In this document: piece after piece, positions 32,447 to 46,286 of the stretch | Numbering within the stretch: position 1 is the stretch's first letter | How the letters are laid out: each line of letters opens with the position of its first letter | From: Catenaria anguillulae PL171 | Taxonomy: Eukaryota; Blastocladiomycota; Blastocladiomycetes; Blastocladiales; Catenariaceae | Direction: 5' to 3' | NCBI GenBank assembly: GCA_002102555.1 | Contig: MCFL01000078.1 | Coordinates: 45,460-109,459 of the forward strand | Length of the DNA stretch: 64,000 nucleotides | Position numbers and translations under genes: made by a program | The notes under the pieces: model-generated | The model's input: the letters and a program-made list of their open reading frames with translations, nothing else | What the model was told of the DNA's origin: nothing | Database searches by the model: none

Positions 32447-35400
32447 TTACTGCCTCCCATTCACGACAGATACAAACTGACTTGCCCGATTTCTGGCAGT
32501 CGCTGCCCGTGGTCGAGCAACAAACACATGCAGAAACAAATCGAGCTCCTTGACTGACCTCATTTGCACGAGCAACAGCGGTTTGCCCTCAGGACCATGA
32601 ATCTCCACGACCAAATCAAAGTCGCTCGAAATGACGGCCGAAACGCTTCCCAATGACCACACGCTCCCAACCAACTGTTCGACGCCGCCAGCGTATGTTC
32701 GGACAGCACCAAAAAAGCCCTCGAGTTGCGAAATCAAGATGCGATGTGTTTGCCACGTTTGCAGCGCACCGGGAAACTTGACGGGAAACTCGCCAGCGTA
32801 GGTGGTCGGCTTACCCGATATGGGCGCCAAGTCCGAACTCGCAACCATGGACGTGCGGCGAACCAGGTTGGAGCCGACCATGGCGGCCAAGGACGAATCG
32901 GGACCAAATCCTCCTCCAATTACGGCACCGCCGGCGCCTGGTCGCGACAACATGGCAGGCACAAGACGCTTTTCGTCAAAGTCGTCGTGCTTGGATTGCC
33001 GCAGGTCCATGAGCACGCGGCCGTGGCATGCGCCCCAGGTGAAAAAGCATGCGTATAGGACAACGGCCACATTGGTCCAATACGTTGCCAGTGCGTAGTC
33101 GGCAGGCTGGACGACGGATAGCGGAGTCACGAGGGCGTAGCAAAAGCATAGGTTGTTGGCGACGAACTGAGTCGATCGTTGGGCGGGCCCTGGGTTGCGC
33201 ATGAGCCGAGTAGCGTACGTGAGCCATAGAAGGGCAATGAGCGGAGCGAGATTCCATGCAATGACACCCAGCTTGAAGACATAGTTGATGGCCGTGTCTT
33301 GAGATTTGCATTGATAGTTGAAAGACCGGCGCGTCGTGACGGGATAGGCATCGAGCGGCGCAAAGTACACCCAAGCCACGAGAATGAGAACTTGGACAAT
33401 GAATACAAGGATGAATGGTGTCGGCGAGGTGGTCGAATTCTTGCGAAGAACGGTGTTTTCGTGCGTCAACCAAGTCTGGGTAAATCCAGATGAACGTGAT
33501 CAAGTGAGACATGTCGCAGTTCGAATAAATGAACGAATGAATGACGTACATGGTATGTGCGGTACAGCAATGGAAGAACAACCAACTCAAATCCAACCAA
33601 CGTGCTCACGAGCCCGACGTTGCACGACAGTGCCGTCTGCTCGTCCATCCAGGTAATGGTGGACCCAGGAACGACGGTGAGCCCGAGTGCCAGCAAAAAG
33701 AGAACCCAGAACCCGTACTCCCTGACATGAGATGAATGCCGGTGCATCCAAAGGACGACCATCGAGCCCCACTGAATGATTGCGCTTACGCCAAGGACAA
33801 TCAGCACAACCCATGCGCCTGGTCGTGAGAAACGTAGGTATGCGATCAAAGCGTCCGGCCGGTCCACTGGCTGCACGGACGAGCCAGAAAAGAACTTGGG
33901 CGGCGCTATAGACTTGACCTGGCCTGTGGGCTCCACCACGTACACGCGCGAAAACTCGGTGCCATAAATGTTGTAAACCGAGTAGCTGGTTGCACGCGCA
34001 CCATTGGAATCAAACTCGATCCGGCCAGATATCCCGTCAAACGGCTCCAGCACCTTGAAGGGGGATACGTTCGCTTGCCGGTTTAGAAGTTGTTGCTCAG
34101 TGGCGCGGCCAGTCTTGATCATTTGGATGAAAAGGTGAACGAGGGTGTAAATACAGTCGACATGGTAGGCGGCATATGGAACGATGTCGCCATGGGCGGA
34201 TGGAATGAACGGGTCAGTCGGATAGGTTGATTTCCAACGGTTGATGAGCTTATTGGACATGTCGGTGTTGACGTATTCCGTGGGAAACAGAAACTGCGAG
34301 AAATAGTCAGGGTGACCAAGTGAGCTTGATGCCTGTGAAAAGAAAAAGACAGTAACAGAGACCCGACGCACCTGCAACCCATTAACAAGTTCTTGCTTCA
34401 AAACGCCTTCTTGCACCTTGGTCAGCACACCCGCGACGGATTCACTTGCAATCCAAGCCTGCGTCAAAGGAGCATCAACGCGAGAATCAGCGAAATTGAA
34501 GTTGGGACGGAAGGCATGGCCGTCGTACCCACTCGCTGCCAATGATTCCAACCTGCGCTGCAACCGGGGCAACTCTCTCGTACTCGCCAACGTCACCAAA
34601 GAACAAGACTACTCGCACGCCCGACTCGGCAATTGCCTTGATTGGAGGGCCAAACGCTGCGACAGGGTCGCCAACCCACTCGCCGTGATCCACGGCCTTG
34701 AATGTTTGCAGGGTTGCAGGGAGAAGTCTCAGCTTATGCGCTTTACGCAAAAACGCATTGGCAATAGAGAGCCCGTATGGCGAATTGCTTGCCAAGACCG
34801 CGACCGCCTTCCATCCGACTCCGGCAACATAGCTCGCAAACGCCTCGCCCAAGCTCTCATCGTTCGGCACCGTGCGTATGAATCGGGGGTACTTGGTTAG
34901 ATCCGCGAAGTCCACCGACGTTGCTGCACCAGAGCAAACGTAGAGCCCCATCTGTTGCGCCATCATGACTTGCGCAAGCGTCGAGTGGCTGGTCCAGTCG
35001 CCTATCACTGCGATGCTGTTGTCCTTTTCTGCTTGGAATGCGACCTTTGCTGCAGCAGCCAGTTGGCCTGTGCTGAATGAATCGTAGATGGCAAGCGAGA
35101 CATTGTGACCGGCCGGATTCGCGACTGTGAATGAACGGGCACAAATGGTGAGCTGCATACTGGGAATGCGGGAGCAAGAAATCCGACACATACCATCCCG
35201 ATTGACGTCTTCGACAGCCAAGTGCATGATCCGGGCGATGGCTTGCGAAATCGCTCCATCTGTACATATGAAACATTAGTGTCCACCAGGTCCCTAACGG
35301 GAAAGAAACTGAACCTACATACCCTCTTCGAGCTTGGCTCCTGTCCACAATGAGGCGGCGATCCGAAGCTGCGCGGCATGGGCAAAGACAGAAAGCCAAA

Positions 35401-35557
35401 CGAACAAGCAAATGACGACAGCGGGGTGCCCGTGAGGAAACATCATTGGGCGTGGTCGCACTGCGGCCGGAGGAAGTCGGGGTCTGGTACGAGACGCCAG
35501 GGTTGATTGGGCGGATGGTTGGGTTGTGTCGCATATGCGTGCGTTTGCAATTGACAT
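32447..35557 (-). CDS. Second class C GPCR with C-terminal PH-like domain
   Basis: The frame has ATGs at 35557 and 35446; the latter directly precedes a signal peptide (VVICLFVWLSVFAHA) and may be the true start. Exons supply the ligand-binding fold (LRIAASLWTGAKLEE, AIARIMHLAVEDVNRDG, VIGDWTSHSTLAQVM, NDESLGEAFASYV, FDGISGRIEFDSNG). Seven TM segments follow, including VVLIVLGVSAIIQWGSMV, ILVFIVQVLILVAWVYFAP and YWTNVAVVLYACFFTWGACHG. The last ~120 residues form a PH-like module (GEFPVKFPGALQTWQTHRI, SAVISSDFDLVVEIHG, SVKELDLFLHVFVA). Overall order matches the receptor at 9.1-12.5 kb, but sequence similarity is low, so the two are not a recent duplication. At least four introns are needed; exon edges are approximate. 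Confidence 0.8.
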
Positions 35558-36007
35558 TGCTGGAATGATATCAAATGGACCACCTCATTGAGCAAGATCA
35601 AACAGTGGCAGTTACACTGGCGGACGGCTAACGGGTACCTCCACGCTTTTGAGTGCCGGAGTTCCTTCCGTTGTCCATGGCCCATGGCCAGGCCATGGCC
35701 CCATCCCTCAATGATGTATAGACAACCTTGGTTGAAATCGCATATAAATAGCTACGGCCAGTGACAGTTTTGTTTGAAGCGAAACCAAAAACACGTAAAG
35801 TCGTCAACAGAATTGATCCAGTTCGACGGTCGAAACCATCGAGTTGAAACAATTCGCACTTGCCGTTTAGGACGTGAAGTGAGACAGCCTCAGACGCAAA
35901 TCATCACCGCATGTGCGTGCCAGCACATGTCGACTGCAGCCTGACTGTGTAAGCGTTCCGATATTTCCAATTCATTGCCCCCCCCCCCCCTCTCATGCTT
36001 TCAAGAC
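35558..36007. other. Intergenic region with a C homopolymer
   Basis: No gene. A run of about 13 C residues lies near 35980-35992. The rest is AT-balanced and unremarkable. Confidence 0.4.
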
Positions 36008-38568
36008 TCATGAAGGCTGAACGCCCGCGAATCTACGTTCCAGTCCAGTTGCGAGATCCACTGGACGAAAAGACCTACTTGCGATACCGGTACCATTGAG
36101 CTGTGCGACGGGAGCTGGAGCTGCGTTGGATATTTGGCCTGGTCGCGTTGCGGGTAGTGGCGCTGGCACACACTCGAAGTTGGCTGTTGGCGACAATGAA
36201 TGTGAATTCGCGGCCCGGGACCAATACAGCGCTTCCATGCGTCTTTCAATGACCTTGTCTTGCTTAGTCTCGGCTTGGGAATCATATTCCTGCTTGACCA
36301 ATGCAAGGGCTTTTTCGAACGAAATTATGGGAGGACGGTTGTTCCGAATGTACTGCCACAACGGCAAGGACGGCCAAGTGAGTCCCAAATCTCGCTCCAT
36401 GTTTACTGCAAATGCAGCATACCTACCTCGAGTGTACTTTTCAGCGTCACTAATCCTCGGGGTTTTGACTCTTGAATGATTGACATGTGTTCTGGATCGC
36501 TTTTCCCAACAGATTTCGAAACATGCTCGACCAAGTTGAATTGAGCCCTGAGTAACGAGTCAAGATTTTGCTTCGTTCCACTCGTCACTCCATGATGCCC
36601 ATTCAACGACCCTGGTTGCTCGTGTCCGCACCGAGTGCAGCGGTCTGATGTCAGGACATTGGCGCTTTGGTGGGCATGTGGACCGCGGCATTTTTCGGCG
36701 ACTTGAGAGCAGCAGCAAGGGCGATATGTGCATGCTGCCATCACAACGGGCACTGCGTATGATGGAGTTGAGTGCGACGGTTGCGAAGTCGGTAGGCCTG
36801 TCGTTTGGAGCGCCTTTATTGCTTCAGCAACTGCCGTTTGAATTGCCGATTGCAAGATTGGTGATAGCGTGTGAGCCGTTTCTGCGGCGACCGACTGCCA
36901 TGCAGAACCTGACTTGTCCGTGAAAATTTGACTTGCCACGATTCGCTGAGGTGGCTCGACCGGTGGTGGTTTCGCAGCGTGGAATGTGGCATCGGCTCGT
37001 GACGTGGGAAGAGAGCAAAGCGCAGGAGGAGGTGACTTGATTGTGTCATTGCACGTGGCGGCCTTTAGCATAGGTGAATCCGGTGCTGGCATCGATTGGG
37101 ATACAACTTGAACTGGCAATTGTAAATGTTGCGCGGATCGAGTTGCATGCGTATCGTCAATATCGGAAACAGATTCGCATCTGGCCTCCTTGCAAGGCAT
37201 GTGCGACGAATCGGAAGGCACGTGAGGGACCTCGGGAACGGCTTCTGTATCCTCACCCACATACTCTTCAAACTCATCCTCGTTGTAGTCGTCCGGTGTG
37301 TGGGTTGAACCATAGGTCGTCTCGCCAACTTGAATCGTTGTATTCGCCGTTGAAACACCGCTCGAAGTGCTTGACCCGCGACTCGCCACCGATTCAGCCG
37401 TGTGTTGTGAGGAAGCATTCGAGGTCGAATAGCGACCGCCCTGGGAGGTAGACTCTGATTCTGCGCCTGAAGAGACTTGGCTGATCGATGTAGAGTGCGT
37501 GCCTTCGGTGATGGCCGGAGAAGATGACGAGGGCACTGATTCTGATACAATTGTCGATTGTCGAATGGACTCCGCAACTGAAGTAGCAATGGACGCGACT
37601 GTCGATTCAGAAACGACGGCTGGCGAGGCAGGGCGGGCCATTTGTCTAGGAGGTGACGTGGGCTGCGTCGCAAAGCCGGGAATCGCCGCAGTAGAAGTTG
37701 CCACTGATTTCGGCTCGACTGGTGCCACTACCATTGAATCAAAACTGGTTATGGGAACGGCAGCCGGCGGTTGGGCTGGCCTGGTCGTCAATGCCGTTTG
37801 ACTGACTGGTGGTGACAATGCGCGCTGCCGCAGCCGCTTTAATGCCATAGGGCTGTCAACATTGCCCGAGTGCGGCGACAATGCCCCGGCAGTCGATTTC
37901 GGTCGGTCAACAGCGTCGTGCGTGACCATCATCGTGTCGCCCACTAAACTCATCTGATTGAGAAAATCGGACAAGTCACTTGCTCCTCCTGCTGGGTCTA
38001 TTCCGTTTGTGCTTGCCTCTGCCTCATCCCGAACACTATTACTGATGCTCGAGCGACGAGAATCGGACGACAATGTGGACCCACTGTCTGCCTCTCGGCG
38101 GGTTCGTTTTTGCTTTTTCTTGTCCGATGCTTTGGGTTTTGGGTTACGAATAATGATCGAGACGTCGGAAGGAACTTCTGATTCCGCCAAGACCAGTGAG
38201 CCGGACAATGCATCATCTGACATGGATATTTCGACCATGGTCCTCGCTGTTGGTTGCAGTTGCGAACGAGCATTGAACGCGTCTTCGGGACGGCGTAGTT
38301 CTTGCCCATCGCCGGCTCTGACTGGCGGACTGGAGGTGCCTCGTGCAAGGTATTGCGCTGCTCTATTGAGCGCCGGGGAGCCAGTCGTGCGAAGTGGAGG
38401 CGTGCTTGTGCGCCAGACAGTTGCTGGTGATGAATATGTCAGACGTGCGCTTGGGTTCTCAATGGCCATGTTCATGTCCTGTTGTTGGATTGCGGCTGGG
38501 ACTGACGGCGATGCCTTTGGCGACGGCGCCGACGCCGTGCCGACATTGGACTTCAAGTACTTTGACAT
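36008..38568 (-). CDS. Large Ser/Thr/Pro-rich protein, unknown
   Basis: Exon 1 (38568-36427) and exon 2 (36352-36008) join in phase across a 74-nt GT-AG intron, giving 828 aa. The bulk is disordered, with Ser/Thr/Pro/Ala tracts and a Lys/Arg patch (KKKQKRTRREA) that could be a nuclear signal. An acidic stretch (DDYNEDEFEEYVGED) lies near residue 430. A small Cys/His cluster near residue 620-660 (YRPCCCSQVAEKC ... CTRCGHEQ) could bind metal. The C-terminal exon encodes a more ordered helical part (SFEKALALVKQEYDSQ). I do not recognise a family. The frame is clearly coding because it is long and the opposite strand is broken. Confidence 0.65.
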
Positions 38569-38817
38569 TGCTTGATGCTTTTCGCGAGAGTTATCGTCTA
38601 TAAATGGTTCGCACGAGCCTCATCCGTCATTTCGAGTGACTCTGACCAAAATGTGATTAAAATGTGACCAAGGACGCGCCGCCGCCGGTCACGGTCAGGC
38701 GACTTCACTCCCTCAGCAGGTCGATTATGGCCACAGAGCTCTTCTTTCCCAACGCCCAAAGCCTGGCAAAGTGCCTCCTATGCATCAACTCCCGCGATTC
38801 AATTAAATACAACCAAA

Positions 38818-39757
38818 ATGACTGCTCGCCAACTGTCCATTCCTCGCCCGGCATTCACGTCGGCCATTACGCGCGAACTCGCCCCGTCGTTTGCCGCGGC
38901 CGTTTCCGCCCACCCAGGTGCCGCGTCCATCGACATTCACCTGGCCGAAGAACAGCACGAGGCGTACAATGCCGCTGTGCGTCAGTTTGTGCCGCACGTG
39001 GTTGTGGTCGATGCCGACGCCAAGCATCCCGACGGGAACTTTGTTGAGGATACATGCGTGGGTGTACTTGACGTTGCCGTCATTTCGCAGCCTGGTCACC
39101 CGTCGCGACGTGGTGAGGTTGCCAGTATTCGCAAGGCGATCGAAAGAGATATCAAGGAGATCAAGCACGTCTATCAAATGGACGGCGAGGCCATGCTGGA
39201 TGGCGGCGATGTCTTGTTCACAGGTGCGCTATATGATGAGTATGTACTTTAACCGGATGGATGATCGTTGACCTGACCGCTTCACAGGCGCGCATTTGTT
39301 CATTGGCTTGTCCAACCGCACCAACCCCGCCGGAGCCGCTTTTCTCACCGAAAAGGTCCAAAACCACTATCCCACGCTTCCATGCGTGACGGTTGACCTC
39401 CGCCCGCAGCCGACTTTGCACCTGAAATGCGTTGTCACCGCCCCCTCGCACAACCTTCTCATTTTCTCTGACGATGAACCTGGTCGCTTCACGCTCTCAC
39501 TGCTCCCAGCCGACGTCCGCGCTCAGTACGACGTGATCATGGTTCCCGACCAGGTGGCCGCCAATGTGCTTTCGTTTCCCGATGGACATGGCGGGCTCAA
39601 GGGCATTGTCCTTCAAGAAGGATTCCCGGCGAGCGAGGCCATTTTGGAGCGCGAGGTGGCCAAGAGGTTCCCAGGAGCCGCGATTGTCAAGTTGCAAATG
39701 AGCGAGTTTATCAAAGCCGACGGAGCATTGACTTGCTGCTCGCTGCTCTTTGCCTAG
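38818..39757 (+). CDS. Dimethylargininase (DDAH)
   Basis: CDS join 38818-39223 and 39288-39757, 291 aa, close to animal DDAH1 (285). Catalytic features of the guanidino-modifying superfamily are readable: the substrate Asp/Glu loop NFVEDTCVG, LDGGDVLFTGAHLFIGLSNRTN across the splice, the catalytic His in PTLHLKC, and the nucleophilic Cys in GALTCCSLLFA at the very C-terminus. It hydrolyses asymmetric dimethylarginine and monomethylarginine to citrulline and methylamines, clearing products of protein arginine methylation that inhibit NO synthase. Bacterial arginine deiminase relatives are longer and differ in the C-terminal motif, so DDAH is the better call. Confidence 0.93.
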
Positions 39758-40376
39758 TCGCTTTTTGTGTCTTTTCCAGCTGCCAATGAGGCAAGATTGC
39801 ACATATTGCGTTAGTTGTTTGAAATGCACATTGCTCGGTTCGTGAATATTCTTGAGGTGAGCTTGCATCGTTTGTTCCGGTGGCCCTCATGACAAAACTC
39901 CAGGTTTGAAGCGCCTCTGTGTATGTAAATAAGTTTTGAATCCAGGCTTGAATGTTGGACAAAGATTGAAGCGGTCAAAATCAAAACATTTCGTGTGAGA
40001 CAGGATCATCTCTGCTGCTCCCTCGATGTGTTGATGCAGTCCGTCGTTTTGCATGCCCGTCCCATCGATGAATTTACAGGAGACATGGCTATGGCCCTAT
40101 CATAGGTCTGCATGTTTGACCTGTCAGGAGCCTGACTGTCGGTGTCAGGAGGTGTGCGCCAGCCCCAAAGGATCGCTGTTGCAAAGTACAAAAATGGACA
40201 ACTTTAGTCCCTCGAGGTTCTGGGCTCTTCCAACATCAAGATTCAAAAGCAATGCACCATTTTGGCACAAATTGCCTTTTCATTTTGAGCCCGCACATAT
40301 CATATCCAGTATATTATACAGGACCACGCAAACGCTTCCTCTCTCGCTGTCCACGCACCAACAACTCCTTTTCAGC
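39758..40376. other. Intergenic region
   Basis: No gene seen; contains the 3' flank of DDAH and the upstream region of the next gene. Confidence 0.4.
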
Positions 40377-41043
40377 ATGTTTGGCTCTTCTGGCTTCGTT
40401 TCTGGTCCTCAAGACAGCTGGGCCCGCGGCCTTTCGAGCGCGCAGGCGGCTGAATGGTTTGTTGATTGCTTCCGGATGCGCATGGACGACGACCAGGTAC
40501 GGCCCGACTGGACGACATGCAAGACCGTCTGTCCGTCCTTGTGTTTATCGTGGTCTCACAATCGATTGGGCCGCGGCCCTCGGCTCTTCTGCTTCATTTT
40601 CTATGCAGGTTTGGTGCGGCGCCGAGCACCACGGCTACTACTTTGCGTCTGCCTTCGAAAAGATGCGCGAGTTCCTCATCTTCTGCAACCTGGCCGTCGA
40701 CAATGGTGTCGTCCCGTCCACACTGTCGTGGGACGTGGTACTCAAGAAGGCCGAAGACCTCATCCTGTACGCTTTCGAAAAGTCGGACGCACAAGAAAAG
40801 TACGGCCAAGAAAACGTGTTTGCCGCCATGATGGGTGGTCGCTCGCTCCGCGCCAGCGCAATGTCTGTGTACAGGTTTGGTATCAATGGCGAGCCTCAGA
40901 GCACTCAGTTCAAGAACGCCATGGCAAACTACCCGAACGTCGAGTCGACGCTGTTCCGTACCAAGGCGTACTTTGGTCGTGTGGGCGGCATGGACAAGTG
41001 GGAGAAGTTGTTGGCGGCCATGAAGCGTGCGACAGAAGAGTAA
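40377..41043 (+). CDS. Conserved-looking 184-aa protein, unknown
   Basis: CDS join 40377-40496 and 40609-41043 with a 112-nt GT-AG intron. The product is soluble, with no signal peptide or TM, rich in aromatic residues and apparently helical. Distinct segments are QDSWARGLSSAQAAEWFVDCF, EHHGYYFASAFEKMREFLIF, YAFEKSDAQEKYGQENVF and YFGRVGGMDKWEKLLAAMK. Codon use and amino-acid balance are those of a folded, well-expressed protein, not a disordered one. I do not recognise the family. Confidence 0.7.
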
Positions 41044-41927
41044 TCGGGGTTCTGGTCCAGTTGTTGTCCTTTTCGACCTGTATCTTTTGGAGTGACAGTA
41101 TTTGTTTGCCTCGTACATTTTTGCTCGTCACACTGCCACAATCCGCAGCCATCTGCAAGTGTGAGTCTGTTAGGCAATGTCTCTCCATTCATTCCTGCTG
41201 CGGTTCAGGTTGCCAAGGGATTGCTGTCTCACATGTCTCACACAGGTTGTGTCTTATCTGTTACAGCCAAGAGCCTTGGCTCACGCTTACCGCCGGGCAC
41301 TGGTTTTGTGCAACTCAACAAGAACAGCAACATGATTGATCCTTTGGGTTGTTGGCAGCGAGAATGGGCACTTGCAATGAAGCCGCCAGCATCAGGCTTG
41401 CTGTGCCAGCGAGCCCAAATGGAAAGTCATGCCTTACGCAAAGGGAGGATTTTTACCTCCGAGTCGGCGTGTTGGCACATTGCGGTTTGGTTCGGAGAAT
41501 TGTAGTATTGGCCGCTCACATTCACATAGTGTGCAGAGTATCATCAGCCTCAACATGTCATGATTGGGTGAGTGTTCACTATCCCAACAGATGCTTGGCA
41601 TTAGGTGTTTGAGCCCGGAATTCCATTGCGAAGCTATCAGCTTTTGCGTCCGTACGGCGGACATGAATACCGACTACCGAGTGACTACCGAGTATGAGCA
41701 AACGATATGGCCCCTTTCGACACAGTTGTGGCCGAGGCAGCCCGCAGCCGAGGCGTGAGACACACGATGGCAATTCGGCCGCAATCTGGATAAATGGATG
41801 TTGGTGCCCCATCTCGCACCAGGTAGTCGGACATCTTTGCCTTATCGAACCACCTCAAGCATTGCATTCCATACATTGGCTATCCCCAACTCTCACTGAC
41901 TGGATTTACCTATCCCCTGTTACCACA
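41044..41927. other. Intergenic region before the EDEM-type gene
   Basis: About 0.9 kb with no convincing gene. Direct repeat CGACTACCGAGTGACTACCGAGT at 41670-41692. Confidence 0.4.
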
Positions 41928-44224
41928 ATGGCGCCACCAAAGCTGGACCTTCTTCGCGTCATCGCTGCCCTTGCCTCGATGCTCTACCTGAGCTCCTTTG
42001 CCATTGAAAAGTTTTTCACTTCTGAGCCATCCCCACCGCTTCCATCTCCGTCTGCGCCAGCCGTTCCTGTGCTCGTGGAGCACAACGCCACGCCAACTGG
42101 ACGCGCGCCGCTCTCGCACGAAATCCCATTGGAGCCTTATTCTACAGCAAGGTGGGATTTACATTCACATTCGAGTCGGCGAGCATTGGACGTTTCGTAC
42201 TTTCGGACCGACGGCGGAAATGGCGCACTCAATATGACTGCAGCTCGGTACGTTCCGGTCCTTGACTGCCCTGGCCACTCACGCACTGACTTGTTCCCAT
42301 AACCGCATGGTGATTCCGCATGATCAGACAACTCGTCAAGGACATGTTCTTTCACTCTTGGAACAATTATCTCAACCACGGCTACCCGCACGACGAGCTC
42401 AAACCACTCACCTGCACCGGCCACCGCGTACATGGCGACATATTCATCACGCTCATTGACTCGGCCGACACATTGGCTGTGCTGGGCGAATGGAACGAGT
42501 TTGAGCGTGCTATCAAGCTCATTGAAGAGATTCCTGACTTCCACATTGATACCAATGTGAGCGTGTTTGAAACCAACATTCGCATTCTTGGGTATGTGTC
42601 TCATTGGGCATGGGATTCCCACAGCCATGATATGCTGATCTTTGGATCATTCAATGTTGTGCTAGTGGCCTCATCTCAACACACGTCATTGCCGAACGGT
42701 TCCTTAAGCCAGACCAGTACGATGGTGGACTGCTCAACCTTGCCGTTGACCTCGGCGACCGGCTCATGAAGGCATTCACGCCCAGCACGGGAATCCCCTA
42801 TGGAACTGTACGAAATAATGCACTCCTTTTTTCCGTCTCGCGTCTCACGCTCCATCCAACATGCTGACACTGTCCATGCATGGAAATTCAGGTTAATCTC
42901 GCATACGGCGTGCCTCCCAACGAAACCCCGGTCGTGTGCACAGCCTGTGCAACGTCCTTGTCGCTCGAGTTCGGATACCTGTCACAGCTCACGGGCGACC
43001 CAAAGTACTATGTACGTCTACGCTGGTTGGTCTCGTCATGTCACGGTGGCTCAATTCAGAGCAACTCATTCCACCCGGGCACCGAGTTATCCAGGAAGCA
43101 ACCAAGCGCGCTGCCGCCCGTGTATGGAAAAACAGAAGCAGTATGGATCTCATGGGTAGCCACATTGATTCCATCAACGAGCATTGGACGTCGACGGTAT
43201 TCTACAAATGAGTCTCCTGTCACGCGAGCCGTCATCCCCGTGTCTCATTCTCGGTCGCATTTGCTGTTTTTCTAGGAATCCGGCATCGCAGGCCAAATCG
43301 ACTCTGCGTACGAATACTTTCTCAAAACATACCTCGTGTTCCACGACCCCTTCTGGTATCAGCTCTTCATCGATTCGTACGCGGCCGTGGAAAAGCACGC
43401 TGTGCGTGACGGGTGGCACATTCTCACCAACATGCACTATGGCGGCGTGTGGACGGCCACTTTCTCCAACCTGCAAGCCTTCTGGTCCGGTTTGCAAGTG
43501 CTGGCGGGCGATCTGGTCAAGGCCACGGGCATGATGGAGCGCATGTCGCACCTGGTTCACAAGACGGTGTTTTTACCCGAGCTGTGGTACATTGACTCGT
43601 GGACCATTCCGCACAATCGCGAGTGGTACCAGCGCCCAGAGATGATCGAGTCCATGGTGGCTGTGTATCAGGCAACAAAGGATCCGGGGATGCTCGAGGC
43701 TGGGTTTGAGATGACGCGCAGGATCTATGACCAGTATGCTTTCTCCTGATCGAAGTGTGGTTGACATGTGCACTAACCCCCCACATGTGTGATGAAAAAA
43801 CAGCACTTGGACGCCGTGCGGGTACGCGGCCGTGCGCAACGTGGAAACGCTCGAGCTCATGGACCGCCAAGAATCGTTTTTCCTTTCGGAAACACTCAAG
43901 TACCTATACCTGCTGTTTGATCCGGCCAACGAGTTCAACAAGCCTGAATGGGTCTTCACCACAGAAGCACACCCGTTGCCCGTGCTGCCCAACATGCGGT
44001 CCATGACATCTCGCGCGCCAATCGTGAATCCGCCAGTCCCTGACGACGACGCAAGCGCCAAGCACAAGTGGGAATCGAGGGAGGGGCGGCGGACGTGGAA
44101 GGACGAGCAGTGCGACGTGATGGAGTGGCGAATGACGAGGGACAAGTACAAGTTTGCGCCGCCAGATGGCAGGGGGAGTCGGTGGTTCAAGGATTGGGGT
44201 TGGTTTGAGAAGAAGGTGGTGTAG
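41928..44224 (+). CDS. EDEM/Mnl1-type GH47 mannosidase of ER-associated degradation
   Basis: At least six introns. An N-terminal signal anchor (LLRVIAALASMLYLSSFAIEKFF) is followed by the GH47 barrel. Joined exons read QLVKDMFFHSWNNYLNHGYP, DELKPLTC, DSADTLAVLGEW, VSVFETNIRILGGL, NLAYGVPP, HIDSINEHW, ESGIAGQIDSAYEYFLKTY, CGYAAVRNVETLELMDRQESFF and SETLKYLYLLFD, then VFTTEAHPLPV. The ESFFLSETLKYLYLLFD segment and the TEAHPL ending are the usual GH47 C-terminal signature. Features such as the Arg-rich CGYAAVRNV segment point to the EDEM branch more than to Golgi alpha-mannosidase I. It would trim mannose from misfolded glycoproteins in the ER lumen to mark them for ERAD. Exact exon boundaries were not all fixed. 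Confidence 0.85.
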
Positions 44225-44383
44225 AAGCGCAATGTCAAAGCAAAATTGTACTGTATGTGATGGATGTACCCATGAAAAGACTTGCTGCAAGTAATTTGTA
44301 CATGATGAACCAGGCAAGCAAAAATGATTCGAGTTTGGGAGATCTATGAAGCGGCAAGCGGACTTGTGGGTACGGGCAGGACT

Positions 44384-44905
44384 CTACGAATCCACGACCC
44401 AACTCAACCCACCAGCTTGCGAGTTGTTGCGTGCGGCGGCATTCGCCTCGGCGTCCCGCTTGAGCAGTTCCCTGTCGCTGATTTGGCGTTCGGCCTGCAA
44501 CTTGGCCGCAAGTGTCCCACCACTGCTCGCCGTGAGCCCTCGTTGATTGTTCTATGCAAGGAGTGGTGACAGAAAGGAAGGTCAGGGAGGCAGCACCTGG
44601 ATGACTCGAGGGAACAGGGTGCGTACTTGAGCAGCCCTGCGTTCAGCAGCCTCGGCTCGTAACCGTCTTGCCTCCTCCGAATCTCCAGCGGGTTGTGCGG
44701 AAGAGGAGGAAGAGTTGGCGAGGCGCTGGCTGCTGCTACCACTTGAGTTGTTGAGCTTGGTCATGGGAATGTTGCTGGAGCTGTTGTTGTTGCTACGCCC
44801 GCCCCCGCCAATCGGGGCACCTGGTTGAGGCGCAGAGCCACCACCGAGACGTTGTCCGCCAGAGTTTGTCTTTGACTTTGCCGGTTTGCCAAGACAGTTG
44901 CCCAT
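44384..44905 (-). CDS. SVIP-like p97/VCP-interacting protein, N-myristoylated
   Basis: Exon 1 is 44905-44627 and exon 2 is 44551-44384, 148 aa. It starts MGNCLGKP, a consensus for N-myristoylation at Gly2 with palmitoylation at Cys4. A Gly/Asn/Ser-rich linker follows. Then comes a VCP-interacting motif (EEARRLRAEAAERRAAQ, continued by NNQRG), in which the Arg and Ala residues occupy the positions seen in animal SVIP. A charged helix follows, and the C-terminus GGLSWVVDS resembles the SVIP ending GLRWTVS. Animal SVIP is 77 aa, so this version is longer through its linker. SVIP blocks p97 recruitment by gp78/Derlin at the ER and also acts at lysosomes. It is convergent with the EDEM gene, 160 bp between stops. 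Confidence 0.75.

Positions 44906-46286
<1,381 letters not shown>

Noticed and set aside
36500-37000. Cys/His cluster in the Ser-rich 828-aa protein as a zinc finger
   Set aside because: Spacing does not fit a named finger family, so it is only mentioned as a possible metal site.
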